Part shown: in pieces, positions 35,578-44,459 of the stretch
Layout: each line of letters opens with the position of its first letter
How positions within the stretch are numbered: position 1 is the stretch's first letter
Assembly (NCBI GenBank): GCA_964409905.1
Contig: CAYPET010000007.1
Span: 1-64,000, forward strand
Source: JAGNRR01 sp964409905
Lineage (GTDB): Bacteria; Bacteroidota; Bacteroidia; Chitinophagales; Chitinophagaceae
Direction of reading: 5' to 3'
Length of the DNA stretch: 64,000 bases
Translations under genes and position numbers: made by a program
Notes under the pieces: model-generated
The model's input: the letters and a program-made list of their open reading frames with translations, nothing else
Database searches by the model: none
What the model was told of the DNA's origin: nothing

Positions 35578-36510
35578 CTACAAGGTTTTGTCTACCAAAT
35601 AATTATTCCGTTCCGGGCTATTGCGGTTTATTAGTTCTCCCAAAAAGCCTGCAAGAAAGAACTGTGTGCCGAGCACCATGGTAGTGAGGGCAATATAGAA
35701 AGCCGGACGTGTTATAATGTAAGTATCCCAAATAAACTTTGAGATAATGAGATAGGCAATCATGGCAAATCCAAATAGAAAAATTAAAGATCCCCAAAAG
35801 CCAAAGAGGTGCATAGGCCTTCGGCCATAACGAGTAATGAACAGGATAGTAGATAAATCTAAAAAGCCATTTACAAAACGCTCCAACCCAAACTTGCTGA
35901 CTCCATATTTCCGCTTTTGGTGCTGCACGGGTTTTTCGCCGATTCGATCAAAACCTGCAGCTTTGGCCAATACAGGTATATATCGATGCATCTCTCCAAA
36001 AATCTCGATACTCTTTATTACTTCACGCCGGTATATTTTAAGGCCACAATTCATATCATGAAGTTTAATACCACTCATACGACGTGTGACCCCATTATAA
36101 AGCTTGGATGGTAAGTTTTTAGTAAAAGCATTATCGTGCCGTACTTTTTTCCAACCACTGACTAGGTCGTAGTTGCCATCTTGCAAAACCTGAATTAAAG
36201 ATGGTATTTCTTCCGGGCTGTCTTGCAAATCTGCGTCCATAGTAATGATGTAATCACCACTTGCTAGTTTAAAACCTTCGTTCAATGCGGGACTTTTGCC
36301 ATAGTTCCGCTGAAACTTGATAGCCCGTACGTGTTGATGGCTACTATTTAATTGTTCTATTACCTGCCATGTATTATCTCGACTACCATCATCAATAAAA
36401 ATTACCTCATAAGTATAGGCGTTAGTTTGCATGACTTGTTCTATCCATTGTAATAGTTCTGGTAGCGATTCGGCCTCATTATAAGCGGGTATGACAATAC
36501 TGAGTTTCAC
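35578..36510 (-). CDS. GT2 family glycosyltransferase (DPM1/GtrB-like)
   Basis: 310 aa. The GT-A domain shows SIVIPAYNEAESLPELLQW, the metal motif in YIITMDADLQDSPEEIP (DAD) and GLKIYRREVI; two or three transmembrane segments follow (about 230-290). This layout is that of polyprenyl-phosphate sugar synthases, which load a sugar from a nucleotide onto undecaprenyl phosphate at the inner membrane. The start ATGA overlaps the stop of the small membrane protein upstream, so it belongs to the batA-like/pyrC-like operon. Confidence 0.9.
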   Translation of the reverse strand: MKLSIVIPAYNEAESLPELLQWIEQVMQTNAYTYEVIFIDDGSRDNTWQVIEQLNSSHQHVRAIKFQRNYGKSPALNEGFKLASGDYIITMDADLQDSPEEIPSLIQVLQDGNYDLVSGWKKVRHDNAFTKNLPSKLYNGVTRRMSGIKLHDMNCGLKIYRREVIKSIEIFGEMHRYIPVLAKAAGFDRIGEKPVQHQKRKYGVSKFGLERFVNGFLDLSTILFITRYGRRPMHLFGFWGSLIFLFGFAMIAYLIISKFIWDTYIITRPAFYIALTTMVLGTQFFLAGFLGELINRNSPERNNYLVDKTL

Positions 36511-36902
36511 GATTTTTGCAATAATTTATTTACAATAATAGCACTTACAAAACTAGAAAGTGCACCAGAGATTCCGAAAGGAAAAATAACCATCATTAAG
36601 TTATAGGTGATTTTGCTTTCTGCCGGATGTGGAAATACATAATAAAATATGACAGACCCTAAAACTAAAACGGCAATAGCACTGCTCATGGTGCGTACGC
36701 CAATAATGAATAAATCCAAAATGACCAATTTATTGGCACGGTTGTATAAAAAAATGGCGATATGAATACCGACAAATAAAATGGCAAACTGGAGGCCCAC
36801 CAAAGGGCTGGTGGCAAGCTGCATCTTAATCATGAGTAATTGAAATAATAAAATGCACAAGCCTGTCAAGAGGCCGATTTGAGTATATCCTTTTAGGTTC
36901 AT
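36507..36902 (-). CDS. Small four-helix membrane protein (DUF4199-like)
   Basis: 131 aa, nearly all hydrophobic, with four membrane segments (around 8-24, 33-52, 61-84, 99-124). Its place between a dihydroorotase homologue and a GT2 transferase resembles the position of DUF4199 proteins in other Bacteroidota, and I assign it on that basis plus size. The function is unknown; an accessory role for the transferase is inferred from 4-base ATGA overlaps on both sides. Confidence 0.62.
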   Translation of the reverse strand: MNLKGYTQIGLLTGLCILLFQLLMIKMQLATSPLVGLQFAILFVGIHIAIFLYNRANKLVILDLFIIGVRTMSSAIAVLVLGSVIFYYVFPHPAESKITYNLMMVIFPFGISGALSSFVSAIIVNKLLQKS

Positions 36903-38152
36903 GCCAGATTAATTGATTTGCCTAAAATGGTGCCGATAATTTTTCCTGAAAGTGTTGAGCCCAGCAAAGGGGTATTGGCAGATAACGATAAATTGTTGGC
37001 GTTGTCAAATATTGTATCCTCTGAGGTTGTAAATAAAGTAAGATTAGCCGAAGAACCCTCTGTGATTAGGTTTTCTGATTGACCCAAAAGTTTGTAGCCG
37101 CCTGTGGTAAGGTTTACTATTTCTTCAGGTTGAAGACCGGCTCGCAGCAGTAAAGGTAACATGAGCTGAAGGCTTATCATGCCATCCTTGGCATAGGCAA
37201 ACTCCACATTTTTTGCATCAGCATCCTGAGGGAAATGATGAGAAGCAATGGCATCAATCAAACCTTCTTTTATAGCTTTTATTAAAAAGTTTCGATCTGT
37301 TTCAGATCGTAAGGGAGGGAACACCTTATAGTTTGTATCATAGTTTTCCAAATTACTATCGGTAAACAACAGATGATAAGGGGTGACCGAACAACTCACA
37401 CGGACGCCTCTTTTTCTTGCCTGATGTATCAATTCTATGGATTTTTTAGTACTCACACCCGTAAAATGGATACGACTTTCAGCATATTCGCACAAGGCAA
37501 TGTCACGTTGTATTTGAATATGTTCGGCGATATCCGGAATGCCGGGCATGCCCAGTCTTGTGCTGGCAATACCTTCGTGCATAAGCCCATGAGCAGAAAT
37601 ACTTTCGGTATCAGGCAACTGTATCAAGGTGCCATCAATTGTTTTTAAGTATTGCAGTGCTTTGAGTACTAATCCTGCTGATTGTATACTTTTTTTTCCA
37701 TCACCAAAAAGACGAGCCCCGGCTTTTGCCATATCATACATTTCTGCTAATTGCCTGCCTTCTATATCTTTTGATACAGCTGCTATAGGGATTAATTTTG
37801 GACCTTCGGTACGACTGTTACGCACAATATATTCTACCTGCGCTTTGCTGTCAATAGCCGGGGAGGTATTGGGTATTAGGCAGACATGGGTATAACCACC
37901 GGCTGCAGCCGTTCTAGAGCCACTTTGCAAATCTTCTTTATGCTCTGAACCGGGGTCGCAAAAGTCAGCAAAAAGGTCAATCCAACCTAGGCTGACAAAT
38001 AAATTATCCGCTTTTAGCGTCTTATTGGCCTTATCGCGAATGTTGTTCGCAATTTTTTCGATGATGCCATTCTTGATAAGAATGTCTCTTTTTTTTAGAT
38101 GGTACGGGCTTTTTGCAGATAGGAGAGTGGCCTGTTTGATTAATACGCTCAT
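36899..38152 (-). CDS. Dihydroorotase homologue lacking metal ligands (pseudo-DHOase)
   Basis: 417-aa amidohydrolase-fold protein, clearly collinear with dihydroorotase (GWIDLFADFCDPGSEHKEDL, GGYTHVCLIPNTSP, YKVFPPLR). The metal-binding HxH is replaced by F61-A62-D63, and the catalytic Asp segment, normally TDHAPH, reads SHHFPQ. It should therefore not bind the zinc pair or catalyse dihydroorotate formation. Inactive homologues exist in Pseudomonas (PyrC', a structural partner of aspartate transcarbamoylase) and similar variants occur in Bacteroidota. No pyrB is adjacent. It is translationally coupled with the membrane protein downstream (4-base overlap). Confidence 0.87.
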   Translation of the reverse strand: MSVLIKQATLLSAKSPYHLKKRDILIKNGIIEKIANNIRDKANKTLKADNLFVSLGWIDLFADFCDPGSEHKEDLQSGSRTAAAGGYTHVCLIPNTSPAIDSKAQVEYIVRNSRTEGPKLIPIAAVSKDIEGRQLAEMYDMAKAGARLFGDGKKSIQSAGLVLKALQYLKTIDGTLIQLPDTESISAHGLMHEGIASTRLGMPGIPDIAEHIQIQRDIALCEYAESRIHFTGVSTKKSIELIHQARKRGVRVSCSVTPYHLLFTDSNLENYDTNYKVFPPLRSETDRNFLIKAIKEGLIDAIASHHFPQDADAKNVEFAYAKDGMISLQLMLPLLLRAGLQPEEIVNLTTGGYKLLGQSENLITEGSSANLTLFTTSEDTIFDNANNLSLSANTPLLGSTLSGKIIGTILGKSINLA

Positions 38153-38156
38153 TCAG

Positions 38157-40178
38157 CTATTTTAATAGTCTTATTAGTAGAATTTCAACCAATAAAAACA
38201 ACAAGGCAAAAATAATACAGATTTTCCAAAGGGGCGTTCCTTTTTCAAGGCTATTCAATTCAGCACCGGTTTGATCATTGGGTTGCAGCCAATATGCGTT
38301 TTGGAGCTTTATTTTTCGCTGAAGGTCATTGATATTCCAGAAAGTCATTTGGCTTTCAGCACGATTATTATTAATACCAATGGGTGTAGAGTCTTTGGTG
38401 CCAGGCATGTAAGCTGAATAAATACCGGCCTGATCAATGTTTTTATCAAGATTTAGTAAGGTTTTATTACCCACAGCCCGTTGTGACGGAATAATATCCA
38501 GGTCATTGTTTCGTATATGATAGACAGCATCGCCCAAATTGCTTTTTTTATTTGAAATAGCTACCTGGGCATTTTGTCCCATCACAATTGCCTGAATTGC
38601 ATTTTGCTGTGATGAAGTTGCCATTTTATACATCATGGGTAAAAACCAATAGGAGGTTGGAAAGGTAGAACCTTGCCTTTCGGCAGAGGAAGCACAAACA
38701 TACAGCTTGCCGTTTCCGACACGATATGCATTTAAAAAACCATCCCCGTTTGAAAAAGTGAATAATTTTTGCACACCGCTCATACCGCCTGCTTCTATGG
38801 TGTAATATTCGCAGGCAATGGGTAAATCAACATTTTCAGGCACTTTTTCAAAAAGTCCGGAAAAAACAGCATGACTTTTATTGAAAGAGGTGACAAACAA
38901 TTTCTCTTTATTCCATTGGCCGTATGAGGTGCCTGCATTATTGCGTAAAAAAGCATTAACTGCATTTGTATTCCCCACAGGTGCAAAAACTGCTATATTC
39001 CCTCCCTGTTGTAAATATTCACCCAAAGCTGCTGATAGATCTGAAGGTATGTTTGTAAGTCCATTTAAAACTACCAGACTATAGTTTGGTAGTTGTTTTG
39101 GATTAAAAGAATTGACATTATTATTTTCTGCTTTAAACAACGCTGCCGGTCGAAAAACCGAACTTAAAAAAGCATTGGCATTTTGTTGATTGAGAATTAA
39201 GACGGCATAATTGGACACCACCTCTGCGGCTACATAGAAGGTATCGTCAAATGTTACCGGATGGTCGTTTATAAACAATTTTAGCTGCTGCTTTCCGGCC
39301 ATGCTGGGGGTAAAAGCTATAGATTCTACCTTACTGGCATTGGCGGACAGGGTGGTATTGATAACTGCCTTTATTTGTCCATTGACTTCTAAGGTTAGCG
39401 CACTTTGCTTTTCGCTGTTTCCATGATTGGTCAGTTTGCATAATAATTCATTGCTTTCTTGCAGACGCAGATTTCCTCCGGCTAGCTCGGCTGTGTCAAT
39501 GCTGATATTTTGAATTTCGTTTTGCGCAATTGGTACAAAGTATTTGGGAATAGTATCCGCGCCTTTTACTTCTGTGTCAAAACCATTTTTTTGAAAATCT
39601 GAGATATAGGCCAGTATTAGTTTATAGCCAGCCTGTGTCTGAAGTAGTTTTTTTTGTTTTTCTAATATAGCTCCAGTTGTCCGACTTTTTGAACTAATGC
39701 TTATGCGCGATAAGGCAATCGGCGCCTCTTTTTGAGTATAAAAGCGATTTTCGGCAGATGTAAAATCATTGCTCAGTATTTGGAACTTATCTGTTTCTCC
39801 AAAAGATTCTATGATATCCCGTGCTTTATTTTTTGCCAGTTCCAGCTTAGGAATTCCTTTATCTTCCAAGCCCAAACTAAAGGAGTTATCGATATAGATA
39901 CTTACAGCATTTGACTGGTTGTTCATTTTTTGCCCATCCCGACTAAAATAGGGTTGAGCAAACGCCAAAATAAGAAATGCCGCAGCTAACAATCGTGAGG
40001 CTAATATGAGCCTTCTTTTAAGTTGTGAATGTTTTTTTGTTTGCTCTTTTATTTCTTTAAGAAATCGGATGTCCGGAAATAAGACTTTTTGAAATTTCCT
40101 AAAATTAAATAGATGTATAATGACCGGCACAGCCAATAAAACACCTGCTATTAAAAAGAAAGGGAATAAAAAATTCAC
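38157..40178 (-). CDS. BatA-domain, VWA-type membrane protein
   Basis: 673 aa. The N-terminus (FLFPFFLIAGVLLAVPVIIHL then FRKFQKVLFPDIRFLKEI) is the BatA-type domain with two membrane helices, the second around LASRLLAAAFLILAFAQPYF; the middle is a large periplasmic part with a VWA-like beginning (SIYIDNSFSLGLEDKG) but no complete MIDAS motif (DxSxS is present as DNSFS; the others are unclear), and the last helix is at the C-terminus (IFALLFLLVEILLI). The start is GTG at 40178. Related proteins sit in aerotolerance-like operons; function unknown. It leads the operon to pseudo-DHOase (4 bases downstream), DUF4199-like and GT2. Confidence 0.82.
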   Translation of the reverse strand: MNFLFPFFLIAGVLLAVPVIIHLFNFRKFQKVLFPDIRFLKEIKEQTKKHSQLKRRLILASRLLAAAFLILAFAQPYFSRDGQKMNNQSNAVSIYIDNSFSLGLEDKGIPKLELAKNKARDIIESFGETDKFQILSNDFTSAENRFYTQKEAPIALSRISISSKSRTTGAILEKQKKLLQTQAGYKLILAYISDFQKNGFDTEVKGADTIPKYFVPIAQNEIQNISIDTAELAGGNLRLQESNELLCKLTNHGNSEKQSALTLEVNGQIKAVINTTLSANASKVESIAFTPSMAGKQQLKLFINDHPVTFDDTFYVAAEVVSNYAVLILNQQNANAFLSSVFRPAALFKAENNNVNSFNPKQLPNYSLVVLNGLTNIPSDLSAALGEYLQQGGNIAVFAPVGNTNAVNAFLRNNAGTSYGQWNKEKLFVTSFNKSHAVFSGLFEKVPENVDLPIACEYYTIEAGGMSGVQKLFTFSNGDGFLNAYRVGNGKLYVCASSAERQGSTFPTSYWFLPMMYKMATSSQQNAIQAIVMGQNAQVAISNKKSNLGDAVYHIRNNDLDIIPSQRAVGNKTLLNLDKNIDQAGIYSAYMPGTKDSTPIGINNNRAESQMTFWNINDLQRKIKLQNAYWLQPNDQTGAELNSLEKGTPLWKICIIFALLFLLVEILLIRLLK

Positions 40179-40184
40179 GGCTCA

Positions 40185-40213
40185 CAAAGCTAATCAACGG
40201 ATTGTTGTGCCAA
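40185..40213 (-). promoter_or_regulatory. Possible promoter of the BatA-like/pyrC-like operon
   Basis: On the minus strand TTG (complement of 40211-40213), an 18-base spacer and TAGCTTTG (40185-40192) approximate the -33/-7 consensus, 6 bases before the GTG start at 40178. The spacer is slightly short. Confidence 0.42.
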
Positions 40214-40248
40214 TGATTTGATTAGGAGAATTTACTGCAAAAGAAATC

Positions 40249-40716
40249 TTAATGACTATGACCAAAATAAGCTTTTTCAAAAGCGGCTAGCGTAGCCCGC
40301 AATTGTTGGGTCGTGTTGATATCGGTGCCTTGCTTTGCCTGCATTGCCAATACAGCCATACGATGCAGCAATTCTAATTTCTCCACATAGTGTCCATAAG
40401 CATGATTATCTGAGCGATCAACCAATTTTATCCGTTGGTGTAAAAAATATTGACTGACGATTTCTTGGATTTTAACTGCATGATCTTCTTTGTTACTCAC
40501 CCAACGAATTAACTGATTATAATCGGGCTTTGCTTTCTCCGACTCTGTGAGAATCCCTTTCATGGACTTTTCTATGGTATTAATATGTTCATAAATCAAT
40601 TTTACACGAACAGAATCATCATAAATACCACAAGGAATTTCACAGTGCGCATATGTTTTGGTGCTTGAATAAGTGAATCCGCATGTTAGTATGAAAAGTA
40701 TAAATAGTTTTTGCAT
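40249..40716 (-). CDS. sodN: Exported nickel superoxide dismutase
   Basis: 155 aa. After a signal-peptide-like segment (LFILFILTCGFTYSSTKTYA, residues 4-23) comes HCEIPCGIYDD (24-34): His, Cys at +1, Cys at +5 and Tyr at +8 in the exact spacing of the NiSOD nickel hook (HCxxPCGxY). The rest is four-helix, as in NiSOD (DYNQLIRWVSNKEDHAVKIQ), about 132 residues if cleaved at A23-H24. NiSOD needs a free N-terminal His, so signal-peptidase cleavage would supply it; the usual protease partner sodX is not in the neighbourhood. Role: dismutation of superoxide, here in the periplasm. A TAACTTTG element lies 4 bases before the ATG. Confidence 0.85.
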   Translation of the reverse strand: MQKLFILFILTCGFTYSSTKTYAHCEIPCGIYDDSVRVKLIYEHINTIEKSMKGILTESEKAKPDYNQLIRWVSNKEDHAVKIQEIVSQYFLHQRIKLVDRSDNHAYGHYVEKLELLHRMAVLAMQAKQGTDINTTQQLRATLAAFEKAYFGHSH

Positions 40717-40720
40717 GCTA

Positions 40721-40728
40721 CAAAGTTA
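40721..40728 (-). promoter_or_regulatory. -7 element just upstream of sodN
   Basis: On the minus strand TAACTTTG lies 4 bases before the ATG at 40716. No TTG is found 19-21 bases further upstream. If used, the leader would be close to zero. Confidence 0.38.
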
Positions 40729-40768
40729 CAATCTAAAACTTGAGTTTCGGATTGATATAATCCTTGCG

Positions 40769-41879
40769 TTAGGGTTTTATCAGTTTACCATTCATAATGC
40801 CTGTTGAGCTTTGTACAATATAGTAGTATACTCCGCTGGCATAGGGCTGCATACTAATCGTTATTTCATGTCCTTCAATAGGGTTGTTAAACAACTCTCG
40901 TCCGGCTTGATCATAAATAACAAAGCGTTGTATGGGCTGGTTAGCTTGTACATACAGCACGTCACCAACAGGATTTGGAAATATGCGTACCCCTTCCACA
41001 CCATTTATTAAATCTATTCCCACAGGTGCGCAACTAAGGTAGTTTCTATAAGAAGCGTAATAAGCTTTCATGCGCATATACTGACCATTTGAAAACTCTG
41101 TTCTACAGGATTTACGCGAGTAAGACATAATATTCCGCACGTTGGGCATATACTGCTGATTATTTGCATCGGTAGTTAAACCAATGTAATTACACGTTGA
41201 ACTTAAATTAAGGTTGATAAACCAGGGTCTGCCGGTGTATCACACAAATCATCACCGGCCGTAGAACAATTTGTGCCATTTACCAATTCTGAACCTCCAT
41301 TTGTCTCGTGGGTATGAGCCAATGAAAAATAATGGCCTAGCTCATGTGCCAATGTGCTGCCGTTTGTGCTACAATCATTATCCATCACTACACGGTTTTT
41401 TGTCATACTGGAGGTGTATGCATAGCCGCAAAGGTTTACTTGATTGCTACCACTCATACGATATACATTTGGGGCAAAATATACATTTACGACATTTGGC
41501 CAATCGCGTTGATCACAAATGGTCTCGCTAATCCCTTTTTCGAAATTGGCATAAAGAGAATTATTGATATAGTCAATCTCTCCGCAATGAATAAATTGAA
41601 TACCGGCATTTTTATAGAATGCATTGACAGTGGCTAACTCATCAAATACCAAAGCCGAGTCAATACCCCCTAAAACATTGCTTGTAGCAATTATGTGAAA
41701 TTTTATTGGGACGGTAGAATCTTCGGGAGTTCGACTATTATGCTTGCATTTTTTAGAGCATTGTTAATCACCAGCATATCTTCTGCAGTAATAGTTGTGC
41801 CACAATCTTCAAACTGTTGAGCCAATAATGCAGAAATAGGAACAAATAGGTAAATAAATGATAAAAAAGTAAGTTTCAT
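40769..41879 (-). pseudogene. M43 (pappalysin-like) metalloprotease with T9SS domain, broken by two frameshifts
   Basis: Three frames join to one protein: signal peptide and N-terminus (from ATG 41879, ...EDMLVINNALK), catalytic domain with the zinc motif HELGHYFSLAH (42-kb end to about 41203) and the Met-turn plus C-terminus (NIMSYSRKSCR ... NGKLIKP), which carries a type-A sorting domain (VRIFPNPVGDVLYVQ). The first break is at an A6 run (41747-41752 area; one extra A restores KKCKHNSRTPEDSTVPIKFHII); the second is after GLST (one extra C restores LNLSSTCNYIGLTTDA). Both are one-base losses in homopolymers, so sequencing error must be excluded. Its promoter is intact. Confidence 0.78.
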
Positions 41880-41885
41880 GACGGA

Positions 41886-41916
41886 CAAAAGTAAGCATTA
41901 AGACGATTGGCTTCAA
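41886..41916 (-). promoter_or_regulatory. Intact promoter of the broken M43 protease gene
   Basis: On the minus strand TTG (complement of 41914-41916), a 20-base spacer and TACTTTTG (41886-41893) match the -33/-7 consensus, and the ATG at 41879 follows after 6 bases. Confidence 0.68.
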
Positions 41917-41985
41917 CAACTTGACAAGAAGATGACTTAGAAAAGAAAGTTGACAGAGGCAGAATGATAATCATGAACGTTTATA

Positions 41986-43209
41986 ATGGATATTTGCCCG
42001 GTGAAAATGCTATGGCGGAAATATATCAACACCTTCAAGGGGTTATCGCGTGAAATTTGGTTACTGGCCGGGATCACACTGGTCAACCGCGCGGGCATGA
42101 TGGTTATTCCGTTTCTCTCCATATACCTTACCATAGAGGTTGGGCTCACCCTATCTGATGTAGGATGGATAATGACTTGCTTTGGTCTTGGTTCTATAGC
42201 CGGTGCATGGTTTGGTGGCAAACTAACCGATCGCATTGGAGGCTACAAGGTTATGTTTGGAAGTTTTATTTTGGGCGGGGTTGGCTTTGTGTTGTTGCAA
42301 TACTTACATACATTTCAGTCTTTGTGCTGGGGTGTATTTGCGCTTACACTGGTTGCTGATGCTTTCCGACCGGCTTTGTTCGTCGCAATGAGCAACTATA
42401 GTAAACCGGAAAATAAAACACGTTCCGTTACCCTCATCCGCCTGGCCATTAATCTGGGTATTTCGCTAGGGCCAACTGTTGGTGGACTACTGATACTTTA
42501 TTTTGGCTATGCTGCCTTGTTTTGGACGGATGGTATTACAAATATTTTAGCCGGTATCTTGCTGATATTTTTACTCAATCCAAAAAAAAGAAGGATAATA
42601 GACCCACCTAAAGAAGTCACAAATCCTTTATCGCCATATCGCGATCGTTATTTTATTTTATTGCTTATTGGTCTGTATATTTTTACTATAGCCTTTTTGC
42701 AATATTTCTCCACTATGCCGGTGTACTATCGCACCGTACATCATCTTAGCGAAGGGGATATTGGCTTTTTAATGGGGTTGAATGGTTTTTTAATTTTTAT
42801 CATTGAGATGCCTGTAGTACAATATTTTGAAAGCAAAAAAACAAACAAAGTAAAACTACTGATGGTAGGCCTGATGCTGTTGGCATCAAGCTTTTTGTTG
42901 CTGCCAGTTGTTAGTTGGTCGGGTATATTAATTGTGAGTGTGGTATTAATGACTTTAGGTGAATTGCTCGTGTTCCCTTTCGCCAATGCATTGGCAGTGC
43001 AAAGAGCCAAAAGAGGAAAACAAGGTGAGTATATGGCCTTATTCTCTATGAACTTTTCTTTTGCACATGTATTTAGTCACAACCTGGGTATGCAAAGCAC
43101 AGCTCACTTTGGTTTTAACACCACCTGGTTTATTGTGGCTGCCTTTGCTGGTATAGGAATAAGCGTCTACTATTACCTTTCCAAATTGTCACCAAACGAG
43201 CATGCTTAA
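41986..43209 (+). CDS. Major facilitator superfamily transporter
   Basis: 407 aa with about twelve membrane helices. The MFS motif A appears after helix 2 as GAWFGGKLTDRIGGYKVM (Gly...Asp-Arg-x-Gly), and GISLGPTVGGLLI in helix 5 fits motif C-like exporters. The substrate cannot be deduced. The start could be ATG 41986 or 42007 (MLWRKYIN); the region before the first helix is short either way. No partner genes. Its first helix begins near residue 24. Confidence 0.9.
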   Translation: MDICPVKMLWRKYINTFKGLSREIWLLAGITLVNRAGMMVIPFLSIYLTIEVGLTLSDVGWIMTCFGLGSIAGAWFGGKLTDRIGGYKVMFGSFILGGVGFVLLQYLHTFQSLCWGVFALTLVADAFRPALFVAMSNYSKPENKTRSVTLIRLAINLGISLGPTVGGLLILYFGYAALFWTDGITNILAGILLIFLLNPKKRRIIDPPKEVTNPLSPYRDRYFILLLIGLYIFTIAFLQYFSTMPVYYRTVHHLSEGDIGFLMGLNGFLIFIIEMPVVQYFESKKTNKVKLLMVGLMLLASSFLLLPVVSWSGILIVSVVLMTLGELLVFPFANALAVQRAKRGKQGEYMALFSMNFSFAHVFSHNLGMQSTAHFGFNTTWFIVAAFAGIGISVYYYLSKLSPNEHA

Positions 43210-43289
43210 AACACTTGACAAAATGCTGATAGCATGCCATCGGTTTTCAAAATATGAGAAAGGGTAAGTTGGAATTACCTATACTCTTA

Positions 43290-44408
43290 TTATTGTTTAA
43301 ACACTGATAAAGTTTGAAATGGCAGGCGCAGCAAATATGCACCGTCAGGTAAAAAGGAAAGGTCCAACGAACGACTATTGGCCGGTAAAAGATCTTTTAA
43401 TAGCAAACGCCCAGTTATGCTATATAATGCATAGGGTGTCGGTTTTTCAATAGCTTTAGATAAATAAATAACATCTTTGGTAGGATTCGGATAGATGCTC
43501 AATTGTTGAGTCGATTGTAGTTCGGTCATGCCTACAGCTGAATTGCTAAAACGACTAAAGAATTTCCAGATTTCCAATGAAGCATTAATATCCATATTGC
43601 CGCTATTTCCGGGCCAATCATGAGCACCGTTGGTGATTTTTAGCAGTTCAACAGGCGCATTACTTGATGAAGCGTACACAACATGTTCTACGGTACTGCC
43701 GTCATTGGTATTTAAATCGGGTAGGGGCGTTATGGTCGGTACAAAACTGCTGCCGTTTTGGGTAATCCAGTAATGGATAACAGTATCTACCGAAGCCATA
43801 CCACCATTGCCTATTGTGCCGTTATAGGGTACAACCGCATCGGCTGTGCCATGTATTTGCATAACGGGTGTTTTGTGCGACGGCTGACAATTGCTTTGCA
43901 TTTGGGGTGTAAACGTGCCGGATACAGAGGCAATGGCTGCAATACGATTTCCTAATTCACAGGCCAGACGATGGCTAAAAAAACCACCATTTGAAAAGCC
44001 ACAAGCATAAACGCGCATCATATCCACATTGTATTGGGTAGCCAGGCTATCGAGTAATACGGATACAAAATCAATATCATCAACGCTGCTGGTATTGGTC
44101 CAACCTCCCACATTCCAATGATTGATGCCCAAAGGTGCCAACGGAGAACCCGTGGGATATACTACAATAAAACCGGCAGTATCCGCAATCGTATTCATAT
44201 TGCTTGTATTCATTTGATTGGGGCCGTTGCCGCCAAATCCGTGAAAGTTAAAAACAACAGGAGCCGATAAGCTTGCATTATAATTGGCGGGAATATGAAC
44301 CGTGTAGGTTCGTTGCAAGCTATTATGTTGCAAGGTGGCATTTATTGTTTGAGCGCACATTGAAAGGGAAATTAATAGAGCCAGCGTGATTAATTGCAAT
44401 GATTTCAT
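43290..44408 (-). CDS. PHB-depolymerase/feruloyl-esterase-type secreted esterase, T9SS type A
   Basis: 372 aa. Signal peptide (1-19), alpha/beta-hydrolase domain with the oxyanion region NFHGFGGNG, nucleophile elbow ACGFSNGGFFSH (Ser), then Asp in HGTADAVVPYNGT and His in NGAHDWPG, the LpqC/depolymerase-type arrangement. The last 70 residues (LSIYPNPTKDVIYLSKAI ... LRLPFQTLSVFKQ) are a type-A T9SS signal. It hydrolyses an ester in an extracellular polymer; PHB, xylan-linked ferulate or another ester are all possible. It is followed by a gap and the CoA-transferase operon. Confidence 0.86.
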   Translation of the reverse strand: MKSLQLITLALLISLSMCAQTINATLQHNSLQRTYTVHIPANYNASLSAPVVFNFHGFGGNGPNQMNTSNMNTIADTAGFIVVYPTGSPLAPLGINHWNVGGWTNTSSVDDIDFVSVLLDSLATQYNVDMMRVYACGFSNGGFFSHRLACELGNRIAAIASVSGTFTPQMQSNCQPSHKTPVMQIHGTADAVVPYNGTIGNGGMASVDTVIHYWITQNGSSFVPTITPLPDLNTNDGSTVEHVVYASSSNAPVELLKITNGAHDWPGNSGNMDINASLEIWKFFSRFSNSAVGMTELQSTQQLSIYPNPTKDVIYLSKAIEKPTPYALYSITGRLLLKDLLPANSRSLDLSFLPDGAYLLRLPFQTLSVFKQ

Positions 44409-44459
44409 AAGCTAAATTGTCAAGGGAAGATACTACCAAAAATTACCATTTTGACATAT

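Noticed and set aside
41344..41637. Plus-strand open frames opposite the M43 gene
   Set aside because: Antisense to clear protease sequence (zinc motif HELGHYFSLAH); shadows.
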